64,000 nt of DNA from CAWJMF01 sp963843945 (GCA_963843945.1 CAWJMF010000002.1:1798001-1862000); one strand, 5' to 3'. Shown: positions 8,961 through 18,751, counted from the first letter of the stretch. The notes: generated by a model from the sequence alone, not told the origin. Program-made: numbers and translations.

Positions 8961-10217
8961 CTAACGGCTCAGGATGAAGTCGAGCTTGTGGCCCAGGGTC
9001 TCCAGCACGTGCGGCCAGAGGAAGCGGTTCGCCGTGGCGTAGCCGGCCTGGCGCATGCGGTCGGCGGTGCGATCGTCGCCGTAGATGGAGCGCAGGTACT
9101 CGGCGAGTTCGCGGCCGTCCACCGTGTCGACGACCAGCGCGTTGACGAACGGCTCGGCGTAGTCTTCACCGGTCGCCCCGCAGACCGGGATCCCGCCGAC
9201 GGCCATCACCTCGAGACCGACCAGTCCAAAGGGCTCCTTGAGGCTGTTCGCGAGCACGGCATCGGCAGCGACGTAGAGTGCGTAGAGCGTCGAGTCGGGC
9301 AGAAACGATTGGACGTGTGCCACCTCGGCCTCACACGCCCCGAGGGCGGCAGCCAGCGCCTCGGGATCGTCACCGCTCGCCGTCACCGAAGCCACGCGCA
9401 GCCCGCGCTCGAAAGCGCGCGCGAACACCGTCCCCGCATACGGCTCGCGGCCGCCGCGCACGATCAGTTGCGGCGCGAGACCCGAGCCGCGCAACTCGGC
9501 GACCGCATCGATGGCCTGAAGCCAGTTCTTGTCGGGGTCAAAGCGGCCGACTTTCACGAGAGCCGGCTTCCCGCGCAACGCTTTGCGGAAGCGGGTGACG
9601 AGATCGCGCGGCGGGCCGTCGAGGAGCGCCTCGTCGATGCCGTTCGGGACCACGAGCGCGGCGACGCCGTAGCGCGCCAATTCGAACTTCATGTAGCGGC
9701 TGACGGTCGTGATCGACGCCGCCCCCTGGAGCGCGAACCAGTCGATGCGGTTGAAGCCGTAGGTGTTGTTCGCGTTCCAGAGGATCGTGACGGCATCGCG
9801 CATCCCGCGCGCGCGCAACAGCCGGTCGAGCAGAATCGCCGCACCCACGGTTTGCCACTCTTCCGCGATGACGAGCACGCGCTCGCCGGCCGCGATCGCG
9901 GGCGCGACGATCTCGTCCGCGACGACCGGCGGCACGCTGAAGGTGAAGTCTTCGACCTTTCCGTCTTCGCCGTCGTACACGTTGTGCGGATGGTAGGCCG
10001 AGATCCACTGACACCAGCGCCGCAGCGTAACGCCCGGTGCGTACGTCTCGATCGCCGGCAAAGTAGGATCGCCGACGAAGAAGAGCTGCGTCTCGATCTC
10101 CGCGTCGCCGAGCGCGCGCGCGAACGCGCTCTCGCGCGTCCCAAGTCCGCCGATCGACGAATAACGATCGGGACCCTCGAACGACAAGAGGACGGCGTGT
10201 TTGTGTCCGGCGATCAT
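8961..10217 (-). CDS. GT4-type glycosyltransferase (GT-B fold)
   Basis: About 418 residues. The N-terminal Rossmann half carries SSIGGLGTRE, a glycine-rich acceptor-side loop like that of glycogen synthase and related GT4/GT5 enzymes. The C-terminal half has VVPNGID, KVGRFDPDKNW and the E-x7-E donor motif EPFGLVGLE, followed by a GGIPV loop. It transfers a sugar from a nucleotide donor; the acceptor cannot be read from sequence. The glucan genes on the other strand hint at a role in glucan or glycoside synthesis, but that is inference. ATG at 10217 was preferred; an in-frame GTG lies 15 bp upstream. Confidence 0.85.
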   Translation of the reverse strand: MIAGHKHAVLLSFEGPDRYSSIGGLGTRESAFARALGDAEIETQLFFVGDPTLPAIETYAPGVTLRRWCQWISAYHPHNVYDGEDGKVEDFTFSVPPVVADEIVAPAIAAGERVLVIAEEWQTVGAAILLDRLLRARGMRDAVTILWNANNTYGFNRIDWFALQGAASITTVSRYMKFELARYGVAALVVPNGIDEALLDGPPRDLVTRFRKALRGKPALVKVGRFDPDKNWLQAIDAVAELRGSGLAPQLIVRGGREPYAGTVFARAFERGLRVASVTASGDDPEALAAALGACEAEVAHVQSFLPDSTLYALYVAADAVLANSLKEPFGLVGLEVMAVGGIPVCGATGEDYAEPFVNALVVDTVDGRELAEYLRSIYGDDRTADRMRQAGYATANRFLWPHVLETLGHKLDFILSR

Positions 10218-10274
10218 TCGCCGACTCGGCACATGAGTACTGCTTTCTGCGACGCCTAGGCCGGCGACTCCGCC

Positions 10275-10301
10275 AAAAAAAAACCTCCCGCTTGCGCGAG
10301 G
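10275..10301 (-). terminator. Intrinsic terminator after the decayed TPR gene
   Basis: On the minus strand a stem of CCTCGCG / CGGGAGG type (7 bp with one mismatch, 4-nt loop, 10284-10301) is followed by nine T residues (10283-10275). It lies just after the 3' end of the broken gene at 10320, insulating the glycosyltransferase gene downstream. Confidence 0.75.
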
Positions 10302-10319
10302 ACATCGAGCCCAATTCCG

Positions 10320-11573
10320 CTAGGATACGTTCGATCGGTCCCAGCGACTAAGCTGCGATACTCGGTACGCAAGCCATGAGTTCGGTCGCGCCTCGGCCTC
10401 CCGCCGCGCGTACTCCGCAAAGCGCGCATCGCCCGCGGACCTCGGCAATCTCAAGCGCCGCGCGCGCGGCGCGCCAAGGATAGCCGACTGCATCCCAAAT
10501 CTCGAAAGCCTTTCGCGAAGAACACTATCGCGCGGTCGTTCTGACCCTTCGGCGCGAAGCACGACCCCTCGGCAAATGCTTCGTCGGCTTGCCAGCGGCG
10601 GTCCGAGATACCCAAAAGATCCGGCGCGAGCTCTGTCTTGATCCCGCGATAGCGTTCCATGGCGCGCCGGCCCTTTTCGGGCGTTCGGTCCGTCAGCACC
10701 TCTGCAAGGAGCAGCAGTACGTGCCGGTCTTCACCCGAGATATTCGACCAATCGATTTGCGCGCTCAGGCGCTCGGCATAATCTAACTCTTCACGGGCCA
10801 TGATAGCCTGGTGAAGCTCGCGCGCGAGCAATGCGCGATCGAGCGTCGCTGCCAGGCGCATCGCGGGCGCGGGTGCGAATTCCGCGGCGCTCCTTAAATC
10901 TCGAAGCGCACCCACGTGGTCGCCTTGAAGCGCCGAACTCATTCCGAGCGACACGCAACACGTTAAAGCGAAAGGCGACGCCGTCGACGGGCCACTCGCG
11001 TGCGAGCCGTTCGCGCAAGATGCGCGACTCAGCCTCAAGCGCGAGGTCGCGAACGAGACCCGACAACGATTGGAGCAGCTGAAAGCTCGTGCCAAATGTC
11101 AAGAGTCTGTTCGAAGTCGAGTTCGCCAAGGGCTCTGCAAAGAAACGCGCTCTGCTCGCCATATCGCTCGCGGCGCGCCTCGAGAAGCCTAGGAGTTCGA
11201 AAGCTCGCGGCCGGCTATGGTTGAGCGGGACGAAATACTTTGCGTCTGCTTTCAAACGAGTAGGTTTCGAGAGTCAAAACACGGTAAGCCGACGCCTCGG
11301 CCGCGTCGTTGTCCCCGACGATGAACAGCGGAGCGCGCTAGATTAAAATCGAATTCGGCCTGCACTGCCGCCGAGGCGGAGGCCAACGTAAAAACTCGCG
11401 CCGTATCGTACGCGCGCTCGGACTTCCTCGAACCGGGACAAGCGCACGAGCGCTGAACCACGCAGCATATGCGCCTCGGCGCAGATCGGCGATGAGTTAA
11501 ATCGTCGCCGATTAGGGCGAGTTGGGTCAGCGCCGCCTGGGGTTGGCCGACCCGCAAAAGGGCACGCGAGCAT
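10320..11573 (-). pseudogene. Decayed helical (TPR-like) protein gene with several frameshifts
   Basis: No single frame covers this stretch, but good protein sequence can be followed on the minus strand by changing frame repeatedly: VGQPQAALTQLALIGDD, then EAHMLRGSALVRLSRFEE, then AYDTARVFTLASASAAVQAE, then FIVGDNDAAEASAYRVLTLE, then GEQSAFLCRALGELDFEQT, then GDHVGALRDLRSAAEF and a C-terminal RFAEYARREAEARPNSWLAY piece. The Ala/Leu-rich helical pattern resembles tetratricopeptide repeats. An intact ancestor would have been roughly 400 residues. At least five frame changes are needed, so sequencing error is unlikely and true decay is the better reading. A terminator still marks its 3' end. The ancestral function is unknown. 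Confidence 0.7.
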
Positions 11574-11636
11574 CAGAGACCTCCCGGCATTCGGGTTGAA
11601 TTGCCACGTAGAAGATCGATACAGTGGCCGAGCGTC

Positions 11637-11910
11637 CTAGCGGTACGCCTCGACGGCTTGCTCGAAAGGCTGTACGCGCGGCTGTAAGCCGCACGACCCG
11701 ACGATCCAGACCGCGCCCTCCTATCCCGGATAGTACGTCACGACACTATCGTTCTTCCACTAATCTATCGGCGCGAGGCTAGCAACTTGATTCCGCCGTA
11801 GGCGACGAGGAGTTCGGGCCGTTGGCTCGCCTGCAGACTCGAGGGAGCGGCGACATCATGTGACGGGATGAGGAGAACAGAGAGAGGAAAATCGACAATA
11901 GGGCTGCCAT
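11637..11910 (-). pseudogene. Remnant of a small secreted protein gene
   Basis: On the minus strand an ATG at 11910 opens a signal-peptide-like start (MAALLSIFLSLFSSS). After frame changes, readable protein continues as RPELLVAYGGIKLLAS, then WKNDSVVTYYPG, an in-frame stop, then EGAVWIVGSCGLQ and a final EQAVEAYR. Two frame changes and one stop make it a remnant. It lies directly upstream of the decayed TPR-like gene on the same strand, so the two may have been one operon. The family is not recognised. The 164 bp between this remnant and the aconitase stop show no clear gene. Confidence 0.5.
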
Positions 11911-12074
11911 TGTGATCTATAGCACCTTTCTGCCCGCAAAAGTGCGGACATCTGCAGAGGTGCTCAAAGCCTACCGATAACTAAGCGCCTTTACCTTGCG
12001 TCCAAGCGACCAGCGGCTTGAGGCTTATGCCTCTTTTCTATTGAGGCGTCTGCCGCGCAAAAGCCCGTAAAACC

Positions 12075-14832
12075 TCAGTTTTTGGCGCGTAATTGGCGCA
12101 AAACGTACTGCAGGATGCCCCCGTGGCGGTAGTATTCGGCCTCGTCAGGTGTGTCGATGCGCACGGTTACGTCGAAATCGACCGTTTTACCGGCGCCATT
12201 CGTGCTCTGCGCGTGGACGGCCAGGGCACTGCCGGGGACGATGCGCTCGGTCAGGCCCACGATGTCGCAGATCTCCTCGCCGGTGAGACCGAGCGATTCG
12301 CGGGTCGCGCCATGGCGGTACTCCAGCGGCAAGATCCCCATCCCGATCAGGTTGCTGCGGTGAATCCGCTCGAACGACTCGGCGATGACCGCCCGGACCC
12401 CGAGGAGCATCGGCCCTTTCGCCGCCCAGTCGCGGGACGAGCCCGAACCGTACTCCTTGCCCGCTAGGACGATGAGGGGCGTCTTGTCGGCCCGATAGCG
12501 CAGGGAGGCCTCGAAAATCGACATCTGGCTGCCCTCGGGCAGGTAGCGGGTCACCCCGCCTTCGACGCCGGGAACGAGCTGGTTGCGCAGGCGGGTGTTG
12601 GCGAACGTGCCCCGGACCATCACCTCGTGGTTGCCGCGGCGAGCGCCGTACGAGTTGAAATCGGCCGGGTCGACGCCCTTCTCGACCAGGTACTTCGCGG
12701 CCGGCGAACTGCGCGCGATCGAGCCGGCCGGCGAGATATGGTCGGTCGTGACGCTGTCGCCGAGCATGGCAAGGACCCGGGCTCCGTGGATGTCGCCGGG
12801 AGCGACCGGCTGCGCCGGCATGCCCTCGAAGTAGGGCGGCTTCTTGACGTACTCGCTCTTGGGGTCCCAGGCGTAGCGCTCGCCGCTGGGCACGGCCATC
12901 GCCTGCCAGTTTGCGTCGCCGCTGAACACGTCGGCGTAGCGCGTCCGGAACATCGCCTCGGAGAGCGACTCCCCGATCGTGCGCTCGATCTCGGCGTTGC
13001 TGCGGCCAGATGTCGCGGAGGTAGACGGGCTTGCCGTCGCGGCCCTCGCCGAGCGGTTCGGTCGTCAGGTCGATGTCCATCCGGCCGGCGAGCGCGTAGG
13101 CAACTACCAGCGGCGGCGACGCCAGGTAGTTGGCGCGGACCTGCGGATGGATGCGGCCCTCGAAATTGCGGTTCCCCGACAGCACCGCCGCCACGATCAT
13201 GTCGTGCTCGGCAACGGCGTTGGCGACTTCTTCGGGCAGCGGACCGCTGTTGCCGATGCAAGTCGTGCAACCGTAACCGACCAGGTTGAAACCGAGTGCG
13301 TCGAGATCGGGCTGAAGGCCGGCCTTGGCGAGATAGTCGGTGACGACTTTCGAACCTGGAGCGAGGCTCGTCTTGACCCACGACTTGCGCTGCAGCCCAC
13401 GCGCAAGTGCGTTGCGCGCGACGAGCCCCGCCGCAATCATCACGGCCGGATTTGACGTATTCGTGCATGAGGTGATTGCGGCAATCACGACGGCACCGTC
13501 GCTGAGTTCGGTTTCGGGGCGCGCCGCCACCGCGGTTCCGCCGCCGCCTTCACCTTCCAAGCGGGAGACCGCGTATTCCACGGCCCGGCTGCCGTCGCGC
13601 GCTTCTTGCCACTCGGCCAGGGCGCGATTGAACGACTCCTTGACGCGGGAGAGTGCGACGCGATCTTGCGGGCGGCGCGGTCCCGCCAGATTCGGCTCGA
13701 CGTGCGAGAGATCGAGTTCGAGCACGTCGCTAAAGATCGGATCCGGCGAACCGTCCGTGCGGAACATCCCTTGCGCTTTCGCATAGGCTTCGACGAGCGC
13801 GATTTGCTCCGCGCTCCGCCCCGTGAGCTTGAGATACGCGAGCGTCTGCTCGTCGATCGGAAAGATCGCGATCGTCGACCCGTATTCGGGCGACATGTTG
13901 CCGATCGTCACCCGGTCGCTCACGCTCAGGCTCGAAAGGCCGGCGCCGAAAAACTCGACGAACTTGCCGACGACGCCTTTCTTGCGCAGCTGCTCGGTAA
14001 CGGTCAACACCAAATCGGTCGCGGTCACGCCTTCGCGCAAGCGTCCGGTGATGCGAAAGCCGATCACTTCGGGAATCAGCATCGTCACCGGTTGACCGAG
14101 CATCGCCGCTTCGGCTTCGATCCCACCCACGCCCCAGGCCAAGACGCCGAGGCCGTTGGCCATCGTCGTGTGCGAGTCCGTGCCGACGACCGTGTCGGGA
14201 TAGGCGACCGCGTTGCCGTCCGCGGCGCCGGCCGCGCTGCCCGCGCCGAACACGACGCGCGCGAGATATTCGATGTTGACTTGATGCACGATCCCGGTGT
14301 CGGGCGGCACCGCGCGGAAGTCGTCGAGCGCGTTCTGGCCCCATTTGAGAAAGGCGTAGCGCTCGACGTTGCGCTCGAACTCGAGCCGCGCGTTCTCTTC
14401 GAACGCGCCGGGTTCGCCGAAGCGGTCGACCTGCACCGAGTGATCGATCACCAGTTCGACCGGTTGCAGCGGGTTGATCGCCTTCGGGTCGCCGCCCATG
14501 TCGGCCATCGCGTCGCGCATAGCGGCCAAGTCGACGACGGCCGGAACGCCGGTGAAGTCCTGCAGCAACACGCGGGCCGGCCGGTACGCGATCTCGCGCT
14601 CGCTGCGGACTTGCGGGTTCCAACGCGCCAGGGCTGCGATGTCGTCCTTACCGACGCTGCGTCCGTCTTCGAAGCGCAGCAAATTCTCCAGCAAGATCTT
14701 CAGACTGAACGGCAAACGCGCGACGTTCATGCCCGCTTTCTCGAGCGCGGCGAGCCGAAAGATCGTGTACGAACGCTCGCCGACGGTCAGGCTGGAGCGG
14801 GCTTCGAAGCTGTTCGGATGCGCGTTTTGCAT
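12075..14832 (-). CDS. acnA: Aconitate hydratase A, interrupted by one frameshift
   Basis: TCA-cycle enzyme interconverting citrate and isocitrate with a [4Fe-4S] cluster. Frame one gives about 610 residues from the ATG at 14832, including the cluster cysteines in ITSCTNTSNP and GYGCTTCIGNSG. Near 13005-13012 the frame breaks after VYLRDIWP, and the rest (SNAEIERTIGESLSEAMF through KEYGSGSSRDWAAKGP to the C-terminus) continues one base out of register. One extra C in the run around the break restores a complete protein of about 918 residues, normal for AcnA. Both halves are otherwise perfectly conserved in style, so a recent mutation or assembly error is likelier than decay. RNase D lies 16 bp downstream of... 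the ATG side, on the same strand. Confidence 0.88.
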
Positions 14833-14848
14833 AGCCGGGGAGGCTTCG

Positions 14849-16045
14849 TTATTCGGGTTCGGCGTTCTTTTCCAAAGCGACGCGTGCGACTTTTGGATTA
14901 CCCGAATTCGTGCCGTTGATGGCGAGGGCGACGCGCCCCGCGAGCAGGTCGTGCAGCGGGCCGGCGACGAGCTCGGCGCGCCAGGCGCTGGCCTCGAGCG
15001 TGCGCGCGATTTCCTCGGTCGTGGCTGGGAGTTCCCGGGCCACGCGCTCGAGCGCCGCGCGCGGCATGAGCAGGCCGGCCGGGAGATCGTTCTCGGTGGC
15101 GATCGCGTTGACGAGGACGCTCAAGCACGCCACCACGGCGTCGCGTTCGATGCCGGGCGGCCGGGTGGGCCGGCGCGGCAAGTCGTGCTCGTCGAGCGCG
15201 AGGCCGGCGGCCACCGCTGCCACGATGCGATCGCCATAGGCCTTCCGGCTTCCGGCATCCAGGCGGCGCAGTTGCGCGAGGTCGTCGCGCTGCGCCGGAT
15301 GCAGCGCCACGATTCCCGCCATGACGTCGTCCGGGATGATGTACTTGAGCGGCACGTCGCGCTCGCGCGCGAGCTGATCGCGCAGGCGCGCGAGTTCGCG
15401 CAAAACGCCGAGCTCGCGGCGATTCATGCGCATCGCGCCAGGGATGCGCAGATAGAGGCGTTCGGGGTCGGGCGCGTAGCGCGCGGGGTCGACGAGCCGT
15501 TCGGCGTCCTCCTCGAACCACGTCAAACGGCCTTGCCGCTCGAGCCGCGCGGTCAGCGCATCCTGCAGCGCGAAAAGGTGACGCACGTCGTCGACGAGAT
15601 ACTCGATCTGCTTCTCGGAGAGCGGGCGCGCGCTCCAGTCGCTCACCGTCTGCGACTTGCGCAAGCGGACCCCGACGATGTCGTGCGTGAGATCGGCGAG
15701 CGAGATCGAAAGCCCGTAACCGCAGAACGCGGCCGCCAACTGCGTATCGAACGCCGCGGCCGGCAGCACGCCGAAGCGGTCGGCGAAGATTTTGAGATCG
15801 CTTTGCAAGGCGTGTCCGACGATCGTGCGTTGCGAGAGCGCGCCGGCCAACGGTTGCAGGTCGCGGATCCGCAGCGGATCGACGATGGCCACCTCGTCGC
15901 CCACGACGAGTTGCACCGCCATGAGACGCGCGGCGTACGACTTCTCGTTGTGAAATTCGGTGTCGAGGGCGACCCGCTCAGCGCCTTCGATGCGCTCGCA
16001 CAGGGCCGCGAGCGCGACGGGGTCTTCGATCAGGGCGACGGTCAT
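14849..16045 (-). CDS. rnd: Ribonuclease D family 3'-5' exonuclease
   Basis: 398 residues. The N-terminal DEDD exonuclease domain shows ALDTEFHNE (Exo I, Asp and Glu), HALQSDLKIF with DTQLAA (Exo II) and the YLVDDVRHLF motif (Exo III, DEDDy type). A C-terminal helical part contains an HRDC-like region (ALERVARELPATTEEIART). It trims 3' ends of tRNA and other stable RNAs. The start at 16045 overlaps the stop of the VTT gene (ATGA); the longer frame upstream is a shadow. It precedes aconitase on the same strand with a 16-bp gap, so VTT-rnd-acnA may be one transcript. Confidence 0.9.
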   Translation of the reverse strand: MTVALIEDPVALAALCERIEGAERVALDTEFHNEKSYAARLMAVQLVVGDEVAIVDPLRIRDLQPLAGALSQRTIVGHALQSDLKIFADRFGVLPAAAFDTQLAAAFCGYGLSISLADLTHDIVGVRLRKSQTVSDWSARPLSEKQIEYLVDDVRHLFALQDALTARLERQGRLTWFEEDAERLVDPARYAPDPERLYLRIPGAMRMNRRELGVLRELARLRDQLARERDVPLKYIIPDDVMAGIVALHPAQRDDLAQLRRLDAGSRKAYGDRIVAAVAAGLALDEHDLPRRPTRPPGIERDAVVACLSVLVNAIATENDLPAGLLMPRAALERVARELPATTEEIARTLEASAWRAELVAGPLHDLLAGRVALAINGTNSGNPKVARVALEKNAEPE

Positions 16046-16698
16046 GGCGTGGCGTCGGGCTTCGGGTGGTGGTGAAAGAAGTTGTGGAGTCGTTCCTGGA
16101 GGTGCATGTGCGGCATGCGCACGTGCGGCCGGTGCGCCTCGTAATAGGTGTGCACGGCGGCCGAAGCGCGATCGCCGAAAACGGCGAGCACGGTGCACAC
16201 CGGAATCGCGATCGCGCACATGGTCCACACGTGCACGAACATCGGGACGCGAAACGCCGCGGCGATCTGCGTCGCCATCGTACCGCCCAGGCCGGGAATG
16301 ATGCGCAGCGCGAGCAAAAAACGCGGCGTGCCGATCGGAAAACGGCGTACCCAAGGTGGCAGGCGCTCGATATTCTTCTCCAGCTCCAGCAAGTGCGACG
16401 TCCGGCGAGCAAGCGCATATCCCGCTATTGCAGCGAACACGAGGCCGACGGCGTTGACGAGCGAACCGTAAACGGGACCGAAAATGACGCCGTTCATCAC
16501 CGCGAGAGCATCCGTCACCGAGAACGGGGCCGACGCGACGACGGTGAAGACCAAAACTGCGAGCGGATATGCGACGAAGGGGCCGACGGTACCGAGCGTT
16601 CCCTCGATCGCCGCCTTTTCACGGATCACGAGGGCAGCTAGAACGAACGAGCTCGTAAAGACAAGAGCCGCCTCGGCGCGACGCCAAACAGGGCTCAC
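16042..16698 (-). CDS. VTT (SNARE-associated/DedA-like) membrane protein
   Basis: About 218 residues with several membrane segments (LVFTSSFVLAALVI; VAYPLAVLVFTVVASAP; LVNAVGLVFAAIAGYALA; and one near VWTMCAIAIPVCTVLAVF). The segment PFSVTDALAVMNGVIFGPVYG and the RFLLALRIIPG motif are those of the VTT/TVP38 family, thought to act in lipid scrambling or membrane homeostasis. The C-terminal tail is unusually rich in His (HMHLQERLHNFFHHHPK). The GTG at 16698 is the likeliest start; it lies only 3 bp from the divergent GTG of the VKOR-like gene, so one of the two starts may be misjudged. Confidence 0.75.
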   Translation of the reverse strand: MSPVWRRAEAALVFTSSFVLAALVIREKAAIEGTLGTVGPFVAYPLAVLVFTVVASAPFSVTDALAVMNGVIFGPVYGSLVNAVGLVFAAIAGYALARRTSHLLELEKNIERLPPWVRRFPIGTPRFLLALRIIPGLGGTMATQIAAAFRVPMFVHVWTMCAIAIPVCTVLAVFGDRASAAVHTYYEAHRPHVRMPHMHLQERLHNFFHHHPKPDATP

Positions 16699-16701
16699 GC
16701 G

Positions 16702-17088
16702 GTGATCTTCCAAGCCACGATCGTAGTGCTTTGCGTTGTGGGCTTGTTTGCCTCCGCCTTTATGTACCGGAAGGCCCGCCTCGCGCAGCGGAAAGCGCTC
16801 AGGGAGCCCAGCGTCGTCGATTCGCCGCGAGCCCGGGTCGTCGGCGGCCTGCCCAACGCAGCGCTCGGCATCGTCTACTACGTGTGCGTCGCGGCAGCGG
16901 TCCCGTTCTTCGAGAGCGCGGCGGTTTGGGAGGCGACCTTCTTGGCCACGCTCGTCGCGGCCGGCTTTTCGCTGTATTTGGCCTATAGCCTCATCGCGGT
17001 GACGCGCATGCCGTGCCTCTACTGCTGGACCGGCCACGTCATCAACTGGCTTCTGCCGTTGCTCGTGATCGCCGCGCACACCGCGTGA
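16702..17088 (+). CDS. VKOR-like membrane protein lacking loop cysteines
   Basis: 128 residues with about four membrane segments. The pattern GGLPNAALGIVYY followed by a final helix with CxxC (MPCLYCWTGH) matches the vitamin K epoxide reductase fold, which oxidises or reduces quinone while exchanging disulfides with a thioredoxin-like partner. The pair of shuttle cysteines normally present in the first periplasmic loop is absent; the only other Cys are in helices (LCVVG, YVCVAA). It may be a reduced VKOR or a quinone-binding relative. The start is GTG at 16702. The stop overlaps the NUDIX start (GTGA). Confidence 0.65.
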   Translation: MIFQATIVVLCVVGLFASAFMYRKARLAQRKALREPSVVDSPRARVVGGLPNAALGIVYYVCVAAAVPFFESAAVWEATFLATLVAAGFSLYLAYSLIAVTRMPCLYCWTGHVINWLLPLLVIAAHTA

Positions 17089-17828
17089 CGGCCGGCTCGG
17101 GCGTCGGCTCCCCGCGGCCCGCGGCAACGGTCATGCTCGTACGTGAAGAGGCCGGCGGGCTCGCCGTGTTCATGGCGCGGCGCAGCAGCCAGAGCAGCTT
17201 TGTCCCCGACGCCTACGTCTTTCCCGGCGGCGGCGTGGACGCCGCGGACCGGGAGCCCGAACTTCTCGCGCGGCTCGTGGGCCCTCCCGTCCGGCCGGCA
17301 CCCGAGTTCGCGATCGCCGCGCTGCGCGAACTTTTCGAGGAAGCCGGCGTGCTCATCGCGAGCGACGCCGAGGGACGTCCGGCGGCCCTCGATCCGTCGC
17401 GACTGGCGGCACTGCGGGCGGAACGCCATGCCGGAGTGCCGCTTGCGGCGCTGTTGGAGCGCGAACGCCTCTATTTGAACGGAGGCGAACTCACCCACTA
17501 TTCGAACTGGATCACGCCGCTGAGCGAGCCGCGGCGTTTCGACGTGCACTTCTACCTAGCTCCGGCACCGCTCGATCAATTCGCTTCCGTCGACGCGGTC
17601 GAGGTGCACGACGGCGCTTGGTTCGCGCCGCGCGAAGCGCTCGACCGCGCCGAGCGCGGCGAGCTCACGATCATCTTCCCGACGCGCAAGCATCTCGAGC
17701 GCTTGGCCGCCTTTTCATCGCTCGAGGCGCTGCTCGCGCACGGACGCGCCCGCGCCGTCGGGCCCGTGATGCCGTACGAGCGGGACGACGGCGTGTTCGA
17801 TTTTGCGGCGGGTACCGAAGCGTGGTAG
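17085..17828 (+). CDS. NUDIX hydrolase (NUDT7/19-like)
   Basis: 247 residues. The NUDIX box is split: FPGGGVDAAD is followed by an extended loop and then LRELFEEAGVL, the RExxEExG catalytic metal-binding helix. This spacing and the length are characteristic of the NUDT7/NUDT19 group, several of which cleave CoA or CoA esters. Substrate is therefore probably a nucleotide diphosphate such as CoA, by family only. The GTG at 17085 was chosen because it overlaps the VKOR-like stop and similarity begins there. The stop overlaps the start of the metallo-beta-lactamase gene, so the three form an operon. Confidence 0.82.
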   Translation: MTAGSGVGSPRPAATVMLVREEAGGLAVFMARRSSQSSFVPDAYVFPGGGVDAADREPELLARLVGPPVRPAPEFAIAALRELFEEAGVLIASDAEGRPAALDPSRLAALRAERHAGVPLAALLERERLYLNGGELTHYSNWITPLSEPRRFDVHFYLAPAPLDQFASVDAVEVHDGAWFAPREALDRAERGELTIIFPTRKHLERLAAFSSLEALLAHGRARAVGPVMPYERDDGVFDFAAGTEAW

Positions 17829-18751
17829 CGGTGCCCCGCGTCACGCGGATTCTCGCACCCAATCCGTCGCCGATGACGCTCGACGGAACGAATACGTATC
17901 TGCTCGACAGCGGCGAGGGACGCGCGATCGTGATCGATCCAGGTCCGCCGATTCCGCGTCACGTCGACGCGATTGCCACGGCCGCGGCCGCCCGCGAGCT
18001 CGCCATCGTCGCGATCCTCGTGACGCACGGACATCCGGACCACGCTCCCGCCGCGGAGGCGCTGGCCTGGCGAACCGGGGCGCTCGTCTACGCCCACCCG
18101 AGCGCCCGCTTCCCGCACGATCGGCGCCTCGATGAGGGCGCGCACCTGACCATCGACGGCCTGACGCTCCGCGCGATCGACGCGCCGGGCCATGCTCGCG
18201 ATCATTTGGTTTTCTATCTCGAGCGCGACGCGGCGTTGTTCACCGGCGACGTCGTGATCGGTTGGGGTACCGTCGTGATCGCGCCACCGAACGGTGACAT
18301 GCGCGCCTACCAGGCAACGCTGCGCCGCTTGCGCGACGAGTTTCCCGGTGCGCACCGGATCTACGGGGGCCACGGCGATCCGATCGACGATCCGCGCGCC
18401 AAACTCGACGAATACATCGCGCATCGCGAAGCGCGCGAGACCGCCCTCCTGGTGGCCTTGCGCGACGGTCCGCAAACCATCCCCGAATTGGTCGCACGGC
18501 TTTACGAAGATGTCTCACCGGTGCTTTGGCCCGCCGCCGCGCGTCAGGTCCTCGCCTATCTGATCGCCCTCGAGCGAGAAGGCCGCGTGCGCCGGCGCGA
18601 CCTCGGCCGCGCACCAAACGCCGAGGAGAGCGCGCTGCTCGCGCCGGACCTTTCCAAACTCGCCGACCCCGACAGCGCCGCCGTAGCCGCCGCCGAACTC
18701 GGCTTCGACGCGGCGCCGGCCTCGATTTCGGCCTACGCGCTTACCGCCTAA
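17822..18751 (+). CDS. Metallo-beta-lactamase fold hydrolase, LACTB2 type
   Basis: About 309 residues. The MBL metal motif is THGHPDH (about residue 62), with further ligands in APGHARDH, FTGDVV and YGGHGDP. A C-terminal winged-helix part (about residue 205 onward, TALLVALRDGPQTIPELVARLY) gives the LACTB2 architecture, whose characterised members cleave RNA or thioesters. In-frame GTG codons at 17822 and 17831 are both possible starts; the first overlaps the NUDIX stop. It ends 4 bp into the convergent oxidoreductase gene. Confidence 0.82.
   Translation: MVAVPRVTRILAPNPSPMTLDGTNTYLLDSGEGRAIVIDPGPPIPRHVDAIATAAAARELAIVAILVTHGHPDHAPAAEALAWRTGALVYAHPSARFPHDRRLDEGAHLTIDGLTLRAIDAPGHARDHLVFYLERDAALFTGDVVIGWGTVVIAPPNGDMRAYQATLRRLRDEFPGAHRIYGGHGDPIDDPRAKLDEYIAHREARETALLVALRDGPQTIPELVARLYEDVSPVLWPAAARQVLAYLIALEREGRVRRRDLGRAPNAEESALLAPDLSKLADPDSAAVAAAELGFDAAPASISAYALTA

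Noticed and set aside
12030..12055. Short GCCTC/GAGGC hairpins upstream of the aconitase stop
   Set aside because: No T run in the needed direction, so not called as a terminator.
13606..14919. 437-codon plus-strand frame over aconitase
   Set aside because: Antisense shadow; no domain, while the minus strand encodes clear AcnA.
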